Shown here: positions 1 to 8,172 of the stretch, in pieces | Position numbering within the stretch: the stretch's first letter is position 1 | Layout of the letters: every line of letters starts with the position of its first letter | Assembly: GCA_017410195.1 (NCBI GenBank) | Contig: JAFQRF010000037.1 | Span: 1 to 46,871 of the forward strand | DNA: 46,871 nucleotides | DNA from: Clostridia bacterium | GTDB lineage: Bacteria; Bacillota; Clostridia; Oscillospirales; Acutalibacteraceae | Direction: 5' to 3' | Program-made: the position numbers and the translations under genes | Notes under the pieces: generated by a model | What the model was told of the DNA's origin: nothing | What the model saw: the letters and a program-made list of their open reading frames with translations, nothing else | The model's database searches: none

Positions 1-82
1 AATCAATTTCTTCGGGAGTGAGTGTGAGAATCATAAGTTTTATGCATGCAAGCGGTGCAAGACCGATGCCGAGAATTTTAAA

Positions 83-1057
83 TTATCCCGTTTGATATTT
101 CCAAAGAGTTTCTGCGCTGAAAACGCCGTCTTTATCCGCCGCAACCGTATCGGAAAGAACCTTTGCGGCTTTGAGGCTGTTTGCAATGCCTGAGCCTATT
201 AGGGGAACGGTCATAAATGCGCTGTCGCCGATAGCGGCATAACCGTCTGCAATCATAATTGCGGGCGGCTGACGCACAGGAATTTCAACGAACTGACCGC
301 CTCTGAGCTTTTCTTTGCCGAGACGGGGATTGGTTTCGCGGAGAAAGTCGGAAAATCTTTCAACCTCGTTCATATCGAACTTCTCAAATCTGCCGATAAG
401 AAGGTCGGTATATTTTTCTTCGGATGCAATCCAGCCGATGCCTTTGACTCCGCCGGGGAAGAGCATAACTTTGAATTTTGCTTCTGCTTCTTCTTCGCTT
501 CCGATGTTAAAGAAAGCTCTGTAAATAAGAATTCTTTCATTGTCGGCAACCTCTTTGTCAATTCCGAACAGCGATGGAAGGTTTGTTCTAACGGGAGATC
601 TCATGCCGCAGGCATCAATAATAAGATCGCCGTAAACATCGCCCTTTTCGGTTTTGATGCCGACAACTCTGTTGCCGAGAACGATGGGAGCCTGAACCTC
701 GCAGTCATAGACTATTTTAACACCGCATTCAAGAGCATGATTTATGAAATGCTCATATATATCACGGCGCTCCATTTTTATTTCAAGCTTTTCCTGAGGA
801 ACATGCTGTTGAAGCTTTTTGGTAAAAGAAGGATTGAAAAAGGTCATATCCTCTTTATATTCATATTTATCTTCGGGCGGCATGTCCATTCCTGCAATCT
901 CAAGTGCCTGAGGAGCGAAGATATCGGTCCAGTCGTATCCGAGAGTGCCTTCGCTTTTCTTTTCGTAAACGGTAACGTCATGTCCCTGCTTTGCGATAAG
1001 TGCCGCTGCGGCGATACCGCCGTGACCGAGACCTGCAACAATAATCTTCTTACCCAT
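83..1057 (-). pseudogene. FAD-dependent oxidoreductase, interrupted by an in-frame stop and running off the left edge
   Basis: The 324-residue product starts with a Rossmann dinucleotide-binding motif (GLGHGG at residues 9-14) followed by an acidic strand end (VYEKK), and carries a second FAD-contacting GDSAF motif near residue 275. This is the layout of geranylgeranyl reductase/halogenase-like flavoprotein oxidoreductases; the substrate cannot be told. RBS AGGAG precedes the ATG at 1057. Reading stops at a TAA (83-85), but the same frame stays open beyond it to the window edge for 26 codons, and the residues (FKILGIGLAPLACIK) look like the helical tail such proteins have after a W-x-Y motif. 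The stop probably replaces a Tyr codon. Full family members are near 400 residues. It could be a nonsense mutation, an assembly error, or a true shorter protein. Sure of the fold, unsure of function. Confidence 0.7.
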
Positions 1058-1086
1058 ATATTTCTCCTGTCAACTGTATTTATATA

Positions 1087-1115
1087 ATTTTATCATATGT
1101 AAAAATTTATAGCAA
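1087..1115 (-). promoter_or_regulatory. Predicted sigma-A promoter of the FAD oxidoreductase
   Basis: On the minus strand TTGCTA (1115-1110) is followed after 17 bp by TAAAAT (1092-1087), about 30 bp before the ATG. It overlaps the end of the upstream gene's terminator by two bases. Confidence 0.5.
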
Positions 1116-1158
1116 TATAAAAGAACCGTACTGTTACAAATGTAACGGCACGGTTCTT
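1114..1158 (-). terminator. Rho-independent terminator of the DUF1846 gene
   Basis: A long hairpin with outer arms AGAACCGT/ACGGTTCT and an inner GTTAC/GTAAC pair lies just after the stop at 1167 and is followed by a T-rich run in the minus direction. Confidence 0.75.
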
Positions 1159-1166
1159 GGTTTGAA

Positions 1167-2654
1167 CTATTTATGATAAAGCTTTTTTGTCTGGTATCTC
1201 GGCTCGCAGGTGAGGTTGAGTCCGATTTTTCTGTAAACATCAGAATCAACCTGAGAAAGGATAACCGTTGAATGAGCTTCGCAGCCTTTGAGGTTTTCAA
1301 TTGCATCGAGAGCTTTTTTTGCAACGGGATTGGTGTTTGCACTCATCGAAAGGGCAATAAGAGTTTCGTCGGAATGCAGTCTTGGGTTATGACCTTTGAG
1401 AATGCCGGTTTTGAGTTCCTGGATAGGCTCAATGATTGAAGGTGCAATCATAAGAAGGTCATCGGGAAGCCCTGCAATTGCCTTTGCGGCGTTGAGAAGT
1501 GCTGCGCTGGATGCACCGAGAAGGTTTGAGGTTTTGCCGGTAACGATTCTGCCGTCGGGAAGCTCAATCGCAACGGCAGGCTGACCTTCGGTCTCTTCGC
1601 TTCTGTCAAGAGCTGCTTTGATAACCTTTCTGTCTTCAATGCTGACTCCTGCCTGATTCATAAGGCTGACTATTTTATCAACCGCCTCTTGCTTTCCTCT
1701 GCCGGTTGATGCATCGCAGAGCGCCGCAAAGTATCTTCGTATTATTTCTTCTTTTGAAGCCTCTATGACCGCCTCGCTGTCACATATCGCATACCCCGCC
1801 ATGTTAACGCCCATATCCGTAGGTGACTTGTAGGGGCTTACGCCCTCGATTTTTTCAAAAATAGCGTTAAGCACCGGGAAAACTTCAACATCTCTGTTGT
1901 AGTTGACGGTTGTTTCGCCGTATGCTTCAAGGTGATAAGGGTCAATCATGTTAACGTCATTTAAATCTGCGGTTGCGGCTTCATAAGCAAGGTTAACAGG
2001 GTGCTTTAGCGGAAGATTCCAGACGGGGAAGGTTTCAAATTTTGCATAACCCGCTTTGTTTCCGCGCTGGTTTTCATGGTAAAGCTGAGAAAGGCAGGTT
2101 GACATTTTTCCGCTGCCGGGACCGGGTGCCGTGATAACAACAAGAGGTCTGGTTGTTTCGATAAAATCGTTTTTGCCGAAGCCTGCATCGCTTACAATGT
2201 GCGCAACATTATAAGGATAGCCCTCAATGGGATAATGGATGAAAACTCTGATTCCGAGCTGTTCAAGCTTTTCTTTAAATGCCTGTGCGGCAGGCTGACC
2301 CTTAAATTGAGAGAGAACAACGCTGCCGACGTAAAGACCCGATGCTCTGTATGCATCAATGAGTCTGAGTACGTCAACGTCATAGGTAATTCCGAGATCA
2401 CGTCGCATCTTGTTGCTTTCAATATCACCGGAGCTGATAACGATAACAACCTCAACATTTTCCGCAATGCTTTTAAGCATCTGCAGCTTGCTGTCGGGAG
2501 CAAAACCGGGAAGAACACGGGATGCGTGATAATCGTCAAAAAGCTTGCCGCCGAATTCAAGATAAAGCTTGCCGCCGAATTCGTTGATTCTTTTTCTGAT
2601 TTGCTCGGACTGCTTGCTGATATAAACAGCATTGTCAAAACCGACTCTCTTCAA
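1167..2654 (-). CDS. DUF1846 (UPF0371) family protein
   Basis: About 495 residues. The N-terminus (GFDNAVYISKQSEQIRKRI, then KLYLEFGGKLFDDYHASR) and the P-loop-like GPGSGKMSTCLSQLYHE near residue 190 are hallmarks of the DUF1846/UPF0371 family, whose biochemical role is not settled. The length is normal for the family. An upstream ATG at 2699 would add 15 residues (MQFSVALRRNERVFE), but it lies only about 10 bp after a perfect TATAAT box and has no RBS. The TTG at 2654 has AAAGGGTG just upstream and yields the usual family start (LKRVGFDN), so it is preferred. The gene is monocistronic, with its own promoter and terminator. Confidence 0.88.
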   Translation of the reverse strand: MKRVGFDNAVYISKQSEQIRKRINEFGGKLYLEFGGKLFDDYHASRVLPGFAPDSKLQMLKSIAENVEVVIVISSGDIESNKMRRDLGITYDVDVLRLIDAYRASGLYVGSVVLSQFKGQPAAQAFKEKLEQLGIRVFIHYPIEGYPYNVAHIVSDAGFGKNDFIETTRPLVVITAPGPGSGKMSTCLSQLYHENQRGNKAGYAKFETFPVWNLPLKHPVNLAYEAATADLNDVNMIDPYHLEAYGETTVNYNRDVEVFPVLNAIFEKIEGVSPYKSPTDMGVNMAGYAICDSEAVIEASKEEIIRRYFAALCDASTGRGKQEAVDKIVSLMNQAGVSIEDRKVIKAALDRSEETEGQPAVAIELPDGRIVTGKTSNLLGASSAALLNAAKAIAGLPDDLLMIAPSIIEPIQELKTGILKGHNPRLHSDETLIALSMSANTNPVAKKALDAIENLKGCEAHSTVILSQVDSDVYRKIGLNLTCEPRYQTKKLYHK

Positions 2655-2710
2655 TTCAAACACCCTTTCGTTCCGTCTGAGCGCGACGGAGAATTGCATA
2701 ACTATTTACT

Positions 2711-2739
2711 ATTATATATCACACTTCATTCCAAATCAA
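2711..2739 (-). promoter_or_regulatory. Sigma-A promoter of the DUF1846 gene
   Basis: TTGATT (2739-2734), a 17-bp spacer and consensus TATAAT (2716-2711) on the minus strand. Its position supports the TTG start at 2654 over the ATG at 2699. Confidence 0.75.
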
Positions 2740-2896
2740 GTGGAAAGCAAAAATAAATTTTTTGATGCGGAAATGAATTTGTGTTTATCAAAATGCAGGA
2801 AAAGTTGAAAGTTTTATTGTCAATCGTTGCAAAACATCGCTTTTTTGAGGGCTGTTTTTATGAAATCTTACAAAATAATGAAAGTTGCGATAATTT

Positions 2897-2926
2897 TTGT
2901 TGCATTTTGCTTCCGATTGGTATAGA
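2897..2926 (+). promoter_or_regulatory. Possible gdhA promoter
   Basis: TTGTTG, 18 bp, TATAGA(AT), about 75 bp before the gdhA start. The match is moderate and the leader between it and the RBS shows no clear riboswitch or attenuator. Confidence 0.4.
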
Positions 2927-3003
2927 ATAATTCACAAATCAGACATAATTAACATATTGTGTAATAAAACAGCTGTTTTCAAGGCTGTAAAGGAGTGTCA
3001 AAC

Positions 3004-4347
3004 ATGAGTTATATCCAGAGAACAATCGAAGCGGTTGCAAAGAAGCACGCAAATGAACCTGAGTTTGTGCAGACTGTAACAGAGGTTCTTGAGTCGCTTG
3101 CACCTGTTATCGACCAGCATCCCGAATATGAAAAGGTTTCTCTTCTTGAGAGAATGGTTGAACCCGAAAGACAGATTTCCTTCCGCGTTACATGGGTTGA
3201 CGATAACGGCAAGGTAAATGTTAATACAGGCTACAGAGTTCAGTTCAACGGTTCAATCGGACCCTACAAGGGCGGTCTCCGCTTCCATCCTTCGGTATAT
3301 ATTGGTATTATGAAATTCCTTGCTTTCGAGCAGACCTTCAAGAACAGCCTTACGGGTCTTCCCATCGGCGGCGCAAAGGGCGGCTCGGATTTTGACCCCA
3401 GAGGCAAGAGCGATGCTGAAATCATGCGTTTCTGCCAGGCTTTTATGACAGAGCTTTACAGACACATCGGTCCCGATGTTGACGTTCCCGCAGGTGATAT
3501 CGGCGTAGGCGGCAGAGAAATCGGCTATCTCTATGGTCAGTATAAGCGCATCAAGGGCGTTTTTGAAAACGGCGTTCTTACCGGCAAGGGCCTTTCCTAT
3601 GGCGGTTCACTCATCAGACCCGAAGCAACAGGCTACGGTGCAACATATTATGCAGTTGAAATGCTCAAGCATTTCGGTGAAGAAATCAAGGGCAAGACCT
3701 TCGCAATTTCAGGCTTCGGCAACGTTGCATGGGGTGCAGTTGAAAAGATTACCGAGCTTGGCGGCAAGGTTGTAACAATTTCCGGTCCCGACGGCTATGT
3801 TTACGATGCAGACGGCATTAACACTCCCGAAAAGATTGCATATATGCTTGAAATGCGTGCATCAGGCAGAGATAAGGTTCAGGATTATGCAGATAAGTTC
3901 GGCGCAGAGTTTCATGCAGGAGAGAAGCCTTGGGGTGTTAAGGTCGATGTTGCAATGCCTTGCGCAACTCAGAACGAAATCAACATGGATGAAGCAAAGA
4001 AGCTCGTTGCAAACGGCGTTCCTTATTATATTGAAGTTGCAAACATGCCCACAACCAACGATGCTCTTGCATATCTCAAGGAAAACTGCAAGGCAGTTGC
4101 TCCCTCAAAAGCAGTTAACGCAGGCGGCGTAGCTGTTTCAGCTCTTGAAATGAGCCAGAACTCAATGAGATACAGCTGGACTGCAGAAGAGGTTGACAGC
4201 AAGCTCAAGCAGATCATGAAGGATATCCACGACAACTCAGCTAAAGCTGCAGAGCAGTACGGCCTCGGCTATGACCTCGTTGCAGGTGCAAACATCGCAG
4301 GCTTTATTAAGGTTGCTGATGCAATGATGGCTCAGGGTCTTATATAA
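3004..4347 (+). CDS. gdhA: NADP-type glutamate dehydrogenase
   Basis: A 447-residue hexameric-type glutamate dehydrogenase, interconverting 2-oxoglutarate plus ammonia and glutamate in the cytosol, so a link between nitrogen assimilation and central carbon. Seen are the substrate-lysine loop GGAKGGSDFDP (near residue 120), PAGDIGVGGREIGYLYGQYK, and the nucleotide-binding GFGNVAWGAVEK (near 235). Length matches the roughly 445-residue bacterial GdhA class. A GTG at 2995 is in frame, but AAGGAG at 2990-2995 is properly spaced only for the ATG at 3004. Single gene with its own terminator. The NADP rather than NAD preference is inferred from overall similarity to GdhA. Confidence 0.96.
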   Translation: MSYIQRTIEAVAKKHANEPEFVQTVTEVLESLAPVIDQHPEYEKVSLLERMVEPERQISFRVTWVDDNGKVNVNTGYRVQFNGSIGPYKGGLRFHPSVYIGIMKFLAFEQTFKNSLTGLPIGGAKGGSDFDPRGKSDAEIMRFCQAFMTELYRHIGPDVDVPAGDIGVGGREIGYLYGQYKRIKGVFENGVLTGKGLSYGGSLIRPEATGYGATYYAVEMLKHFGEEIKGKTFAISGFGNVAWGAVEKITELGGKVVTISGPDGYVYDADGINTPEKIAYMLEMRASGRDKVQDYADKFGAEFHAGEKPWGVKVDVAMPCATQNEINMDEAKKLVANGVPYYIEVANMPTTNDALAYLKENCKAVAPSKAVNAGGVAVSALEMSQNSMRYSWTAEEVDSKLKQIMKDIHDNSAKAAEQYGLGYDLVAGANIAGFIKVADAMMAQGLI

Positions 4348-4369
4348 GCAAACAATTGCAATAAATACA

Positions 4370-4410
4370 AATACGGTACGGTTCATTTGAGCCGCACCGT
4401 ATTTTTTATT
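4370..4410 (+). terminator. Terminator of gdhA
   Basis: A 12-bp stem (AATACGGTACGG against CCGCACCGTATT, one mismatch) followed by TTTTTT. It sits between convergent genes and may also slow transcription from the minus strand. Confidence 0.85.
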
Positions 4411-5341
4411 TATTATTAAAGGTTTTCTTTCTTTCGCTGACCGATTTTTTTCTGAATTCGGCGGGAGTTGAGTCTGCATGTTCTTTGAATATACGGTTGA
4501 AGTGCTGAACCGTTTTGAAGCCCGTCATGCTTGCGATGTCTTTTATAGGTACCTCTGTGAATTCAAGCTGTTTTTTTGCAACCTTTATCCGGTAGTCCAT
4601 AAGATATTCTATTGCGGTGCAGCCGAATTCCTCTTTCATCAGGGCTGTCAGCGAGGTGTGGTTAATACCTGCGTTTGATGCTATATCCGAAAGACTTATG
4701 TTTTCGCCGTAATGACCTTCGATGTATAAAACCGCATCCCTGAGCTTGGGATTCTGAATCATCGGGGTGCTGTCAGGCTCTTTTTCGTTGAAGCCGTAGC
4801 CTATAAGACCGTACATTCTTTCAAGCATGATTATTATTTCCATAAAATATGCACGCCCTCTGCAGGACCAGTACCAGTCACGCTGAATTTCAAGCTCTTC
4901 ACGCATATATTCAACAGACTGTTCAATTCTCTCAAATTGATTTTCGCAAATCGGAATAATATGCACTTTGTCAATAAAGGGTTTAAGAAGAAACATATCG
5001 TGGGTTGTTGCCATATCGCCGTAATTATCGGCGCGAATCAGCTTAAAGGACATATTGATATTTAAAAATTTAGGATGAAAATATACGCAGGTATATTCCG
5101 CTTTCCGCTTTGAAACAAGAACCGGATTTTCCGTTTCATCAAAGCAGACAAAGGCAGGCGCGGTTGCGGATATTCTTTCTTTGCCTGTTTTGAAATCCAG
5201 TCTTCCTTTTGTCAGGATAATAAGAAGAAAACACTTGTCTTTGATATCGATATTTTTCAGCTTGTCGTTTTTGGTGCATTCAACGAATGCAACCTTACCT
5301 TCGTTATATTTTTTACCTATTGTTATATGCTCCGTAATCAC
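4406..5341 (-). CDS. AraC-family transcriptional regulator
   Basis: About 311 residues: an N-terminal cupin-like sensing half and a C-terminal double helix-turn-helix of the AraC/XylS type (ISLSDIASNAGINHTSLTAL, then VPIKDIASMTGFKTVQHFNR). The effector is not evident. Two upstream ATGs (5401, 5374) overlap the promoter: a TTGTAT-N17-TAGAAT element ends inside the second, so they cannot both be translated from that transcript. The GTG at 5341 has AGAAGG at the right distance and is preferred, with moderate certainty. The gene is divergent from the secreted-protein operon, and two 11-bp direct repeats 21 bp apart lie between them, so it may control itself, that operon, or both. Confidence 0.88.
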   Translation of the reverse strand: MITEHITIGKKYNEGKVAFVECTKNDKLKNIDIKDKCFLLIILTKGRLDFKTGKERISATAPAFVCFDETENPVLVSKRKAEYTCVYFHPKFLNINMSFKLIRADNYGDMATTHDMFLLKPFIDKVHIIPICENQFERIEQSVEYMREELEIQRDWYWSCRGRAYFMEIIIMLERMYGLIGYGFNEKEPDSTPMIQNPKLRDAVLYIEGHYGENISLSDIASNAGINHTSLTALMKEEFGCTAIEYLMDYRIKVAKKQLEFTEVPIKDIASMTGFKTVQHFNRIFKEHADSTPAEFRKKSVSERKKTFNNK

Positions 5342-5372
5342 CGCCGCCCTTCTCAAGCTTTGTTCCTTGTTC

Positions 5373-5401
5373 ATTCTAACACAGAATAATAACAGATACA
5401 A
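5373..5401 (-). promoter_or_regulatory. Promoter of the araC-type gene
   Basis: TTGTAT (5401-5396), 17-bp spacer, TAGAAT (5378-5373) on the minus strand. Confidence 0.6.
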
Positions 5402-5410
5402 CCTTAATCG

Positions 5411-5442
5411 TTATCTGATTTGAAATTTGTTTTATCTGATTT
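5411..5442. promoter_or_regulatory. Direct repeats, candidate AraC-type operator
   Basis: TTATCTGATTT occurs at 5411-5421 and again at 5432-5442. The start-to-start distance is 21 bp, two helical turns, the spacing at which AraC-family proteins often bind tandem half-sites. The pair lies just upstream of the araC-type promoter and about 90 bp before the ECF-like element of the divergent operon. Confidence 0.5.
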
Positions 5443-5462
5443 TAAGAATATCCGAAATTTTG

Positions 5463-5491
5463 TTGAAACGGATAAAACTGCATGATAATAT
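5463..5491 (+). promoter_or_regulatory. Weak sigma-A-like promoter before the secreted operon
   Basis: TTGAAA, 17 bp, TAATAT. The -10 is poor; listed because the operon could have a basal promoter besides the ECF-like one. Confidence 0.25.
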
Positions 5492-5534
5492 GAATGCGGA
5501 AATAATTCCGAACCGAAAAATTTTCAAAAACATT

Positions 5535-5563
5535 AGACCAAATCAGTTTATGATTCGTCTTAT
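5535..5563 (+). promoter_or_regulatory. ECF-sigma-like promoter element, copy A
   Basis: AGACCAAA (5535-5542), 12 bp, TCGTCTTAT (5555-5563). The same two blocks with the same spacing occur at 16721 and 43933. CGTC is a common ECF -10 core, and it stands 16 bp from GACC. A start site near 5567 would give a leader of about 28 nt with a strong RBS (AGGAGG) before the ATG at 5595. Confidence 0.65.
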
Positions 5564-5594
5564 GTATGTAAGCAAAAACAAGGAGGAATTAACA

Positions 5595-6848
5595 ATGAAA
5601 AAATCAATCAGAAAAATCCTTTGTGCAATCCTCGCAATGACCGTGGCATTCGGCAGCCTGACCGCCTTTGCTGCTGACGGTGAACCGATTTATTTTTCCG
5701 ACGGCTCGGAAGTACCCTTTGCAGGTGAACTGAAGGAGGGAAGCAACACCGTAAGCAACTCTGACGGCGACGAAAGCATTTATGTAACTTTTGATGCAGA
5801 AAAAGACGGTTATTATGTTTTTTCTTATGAAACCGAAGTTGACTGTTGGCTTTATCATGCAGAACTGGATGAAAACCGCAGGATAACTTATTCCGATGAT
5901 ATGGGAGATGAGTTTCTGCTGTATGCTTTTGACGGCGGAGAGTCGTTTACGCTGAATACCTTTATTGAACTCAAAGCCGGAGAAAATATACTTATCATTT
6001 CATGGGATAGCGAAACTGTTGCCGAAGAAACAATCGGCGTATCATATATGGGCAAAGAAATTGCCGGAGTCGATTTCTCGGCAGGTTCGGATTACACTTT
6101 GACTGCAAATGATTTGTATGAAGTGTATTATGAGCTTGTTGATGCGGAATATCAATACGGTTTATCAACCGATGATTTTGTTCTTACGTTTGATACCGGA
6201 AAAACATTTGAGACGGATTCCGCTCGTGTTTTCTTTGAAAGCGAAACAATTATTACTGACGGTGTGTATGATATCGGAGTTTACTTCGGCAAAAAAACCG
6301 TTCCTGCTCAAATTGAGGTTCGGCCGATAACCTTCTTCGTTGAAAATGCCGAAGCGGATAACCCTGAAGATTTCATCATAGCCGAATACTATGACGGAAC
6401 GCAAGACTTCGTTCCCTATGAAGGAACTTTTACCGTAACTTTGAAAAACGGTGAGAAGATAAAGGTGAATGAGGAATGGGAAGACGTTGTTATTCCGGGT
6501 ACGAACCCCGACGGATATTGGCTTTACGCTAAAGAAAATGACGAAGAAAAAACGGTTGAGATACGTCTTGCGGGATATGGCTTTGAAAAATATGAGTGCA
6601 AGACTCAGAAAGCAACAACCGAGCAGAATTTCAACCATATGAAAGAAAAAATTACATATACATTTAACAATTTCAAATATGTTATCGACTATTTCTATGA
6701 AATTATGGTGAATTCCGATTCAAAGGCAGATACTCTCAGGGCATTCGGCACATGGATTTCGCATATCAATAACAGTGTGATTCCCGTGCTTGGCAATATA
6801 ATCGGAGAATTCTTTGATTTTGTCAGTTATGAAATTCTCCATTTCTGA
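5595..6848 (+). CDS. Secreted protein of a four-member paralogous family, member 1
   Basis: No known family recognised. 417 residues from the ATG at 5595 (RBS AGGAGG at 5581; a longer upstream reading frame would run through the promoter). Residues 1-26 form a signal peptide ending in AFA-AD. Next comes a probable beta-rich domain with EGSNTV, YVTFDAEKDGYYVFSY and ELKAGEN, reminiscent of PPC-type beta sandwiches (inference only). A second region around residues 235-330 carries PITFFVENAEADNPEDF, EYYDGTQ, TVTLKNGEKIKV and IPGTNPDGY. A helical tail of about 80 residues begins at ATTEQNFNHM. It has no LPxTG motif or membrane anchor, so it is probably released or loosely wall-bound. First gene of an operon behind an ECF-like promoter. 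Confidence 0.85.
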   Translation: MKKSIRKILCAILAMTVAFGSLTAFAADGEPIYFSDGSEVPFAGELKEGSNTVSNSDGDESIYVTFDAEKDGYYVFSYETEVDCWLYHAELDENRRITYSDDMGDEFLLYAFDGGESFTLNTFIELKAGENILIISWDSETVAEETIGVSYMGKEIAGVDFSAGSDYTLTANDLYEVYYELVDAEYQYGLSTDDFVLTFDTGKTFETDSARVFFESETIITDGVYDIGVYFGKKTVPAQIEVRPITFFVENAEADNPEDFIIAEYYDGTQDFVPYEGTFTVTLKNGEKIKVNEEWEDVVIPGTNPDGYWLYAKENDEEKTVEIRLAGYGFEKYECKTQKATTEQNFNHMKEKITYTFNNFKYVIDYFYEIMVNSDSKADTLRAFGTWISHINNSVIPVLGNIIGEFFDFVSYEILHF

Positions 6849-6878
6849 TTTCATGCAATAAAAAGGGAGGTACTCAAA

Positions 6879-8132
6879 ATGAAAAAATCAATCAAAAAAA
6901 TCCTTTGCACTATTCTCGCAATGGCCATGGCATTCGGCAGCCTGACCGCCTTTGCCGCCGACGGTGAATCGATTTACGCCAACGGCATAGAAATCGGATT
7001 TGCAGGTGAGCTTAAGGAAGGCGGCAATACCGTGAATTATCCCGGCAAAATGCTTTATGTTACTTTCAACGCAGAGAAAGACGGCTACTACACTTTTGTT
7101 CATGAATCGAAGGCAGGCTTCAGATATTCGCATTGGCTTACCTGGGTTGAAACTGACGAAAACGGAGTAGTTACAGATGGAAAAAACTTCATTTTTTCGG
7201 AGCTTACAGTAGATCCGGCTACTGTTGTAACTCTTTTCAGGCTCAAGGCAGGCGAAAACAAATTTGTTGTTCAATGGCAGGAAGAGATTGCTCCTGAAGA
7301 AAAGGTGACTGTCAGTTATCTCGGCGCAGAGTTAACGGACATTGAATTTTCGGAAGGCATTGATTACGCAATGGTTTACGGCAGCGATATTTATGAGGTG
7401 TATTATTCCGGCGTCGATTACGGCGATTCGTACGGCTATGCGTTTTATGTTGATGAAATAAAGTTTTCATTTGATTCCGGTGAAAAACTGGAATTTGATA
7501 ATTTCGGAGCCGTTCCATGCATGAGTGAAACGGAAATAGAAGACGGCTTGTACGACATTGAGGTTTTCTTGGAAAAAGAGGAAACCATCCCTGCTCAAAT
7601 TGAGGTTCATCCCATAACGCACTATGTTGAGAATGTTGAAGCCGATAATCCCGAAAAATATGTCGGTGTTGAATATTATGACGGCGAAAAAGGGTATTAC
7701 GGGTATGATGGTACATATACGGTAACTTTGAAAAACGGTGATAAAATCAAGGCTTATCCGGAAGAAAATGTTATCATTCCGGGTACAAACCCCGAGGGAT
7801 ATTCTGTTTATTCTTATGTATACAGCAGAGATAGTTTTGCGGTTATCGAATTGGGAAACAAAACATTTGAAGAATATGAGTATACGAAGCAGCCTGCAAC
7901 AACCGAGCAGAATTTCAACCACATGGCTGAGAAAGTAACGGATATTATTAATAATTTTAAATGGGAATTCGACCATTTTTATTATGAAATGACAAATGCC
8001 GGTTCAAAGGCAGATACTCTCAGGGCGTTCGGAACATGGATTTCACATATAAACAACAACATACTTCCCGTGTTCGGCAACATTATCGCAGAATTCTTTG
8101 ATTTTGTCGGCTATACGGTTCTTCATCCTTGA
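6879..8132 (+). CDS. Secreted paralogous family, member 2
   Basis: 417 residues, same length as member 1 and clearly a tandem duplicate. The signal-peptide coding DNA (GSLTAFAADGE at the cleavage end) and the tail (SKADTLRAFGTWISHINN) are almost unchanged, while the middle has drifted. It keeps EGGNTV, YVTFNAEKDGYYTF, LKAGENKF, HPITHYVENVEADNPEKY, EYYDGEK, TVTLKNGDKIKA and IPGTNPEGY. RBS GGGAGG sits in the 30-bp gap after member 1, so the two are cotranscribed. Many Asp/Glu and Tyr residues, no cysteine pairs and no catalytic signature. Function unknown; export is well supported, the domain fold is not. Confidence 0.85.
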   Translation: MKKSIKKILCTILAMAMAFGSLTAFAADGESIYANGIEIGFAGELKEGGNTVNYPGKMLYVTFNAEKDGYYTFVHESKAGFRYSHWLTWVETDENGVVTDGKNFIFSELTVDPATVVTLFRLKAGENKFVVQWQEEIAPEEKVTVSYLGAELTDIEFSEGIDYAMVYGSDIYEVYYSGVDYGDSYGYAFYVDEIKFSFDSGEKLEFDNFGAVPCMSETEIEDGLYDIEVFLEKEETIPAQIEVHPITHYVENVEADNPEKYVGVEYYDGEKGYYGYDGTYTVTLKNGDKIKAYPEENVIIPGTNPEGYSVYSYVYSRDSFAVIELGNKTFEEYEYTKQPATTEQNFNHMAEKVTDIINNFKWEFDHFYYEMTNAGSKADTLRAFGTWISHINNNILPVFGNIIAEFFDFVGYTVLHP

Positions 8133-8172
8133 TTGTTCAGGCTTGTTAATCATTAATAAGGAGGATATTAAA

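Noticed and set aside
5427-5594. A 56-residue N-terminal extension of the first secreted paralog
   Set aside because: It runs through the ECF-like promoter; the ATG at 5595 has AGGAGG and begins a typical signal peptide shared with the paralogs.
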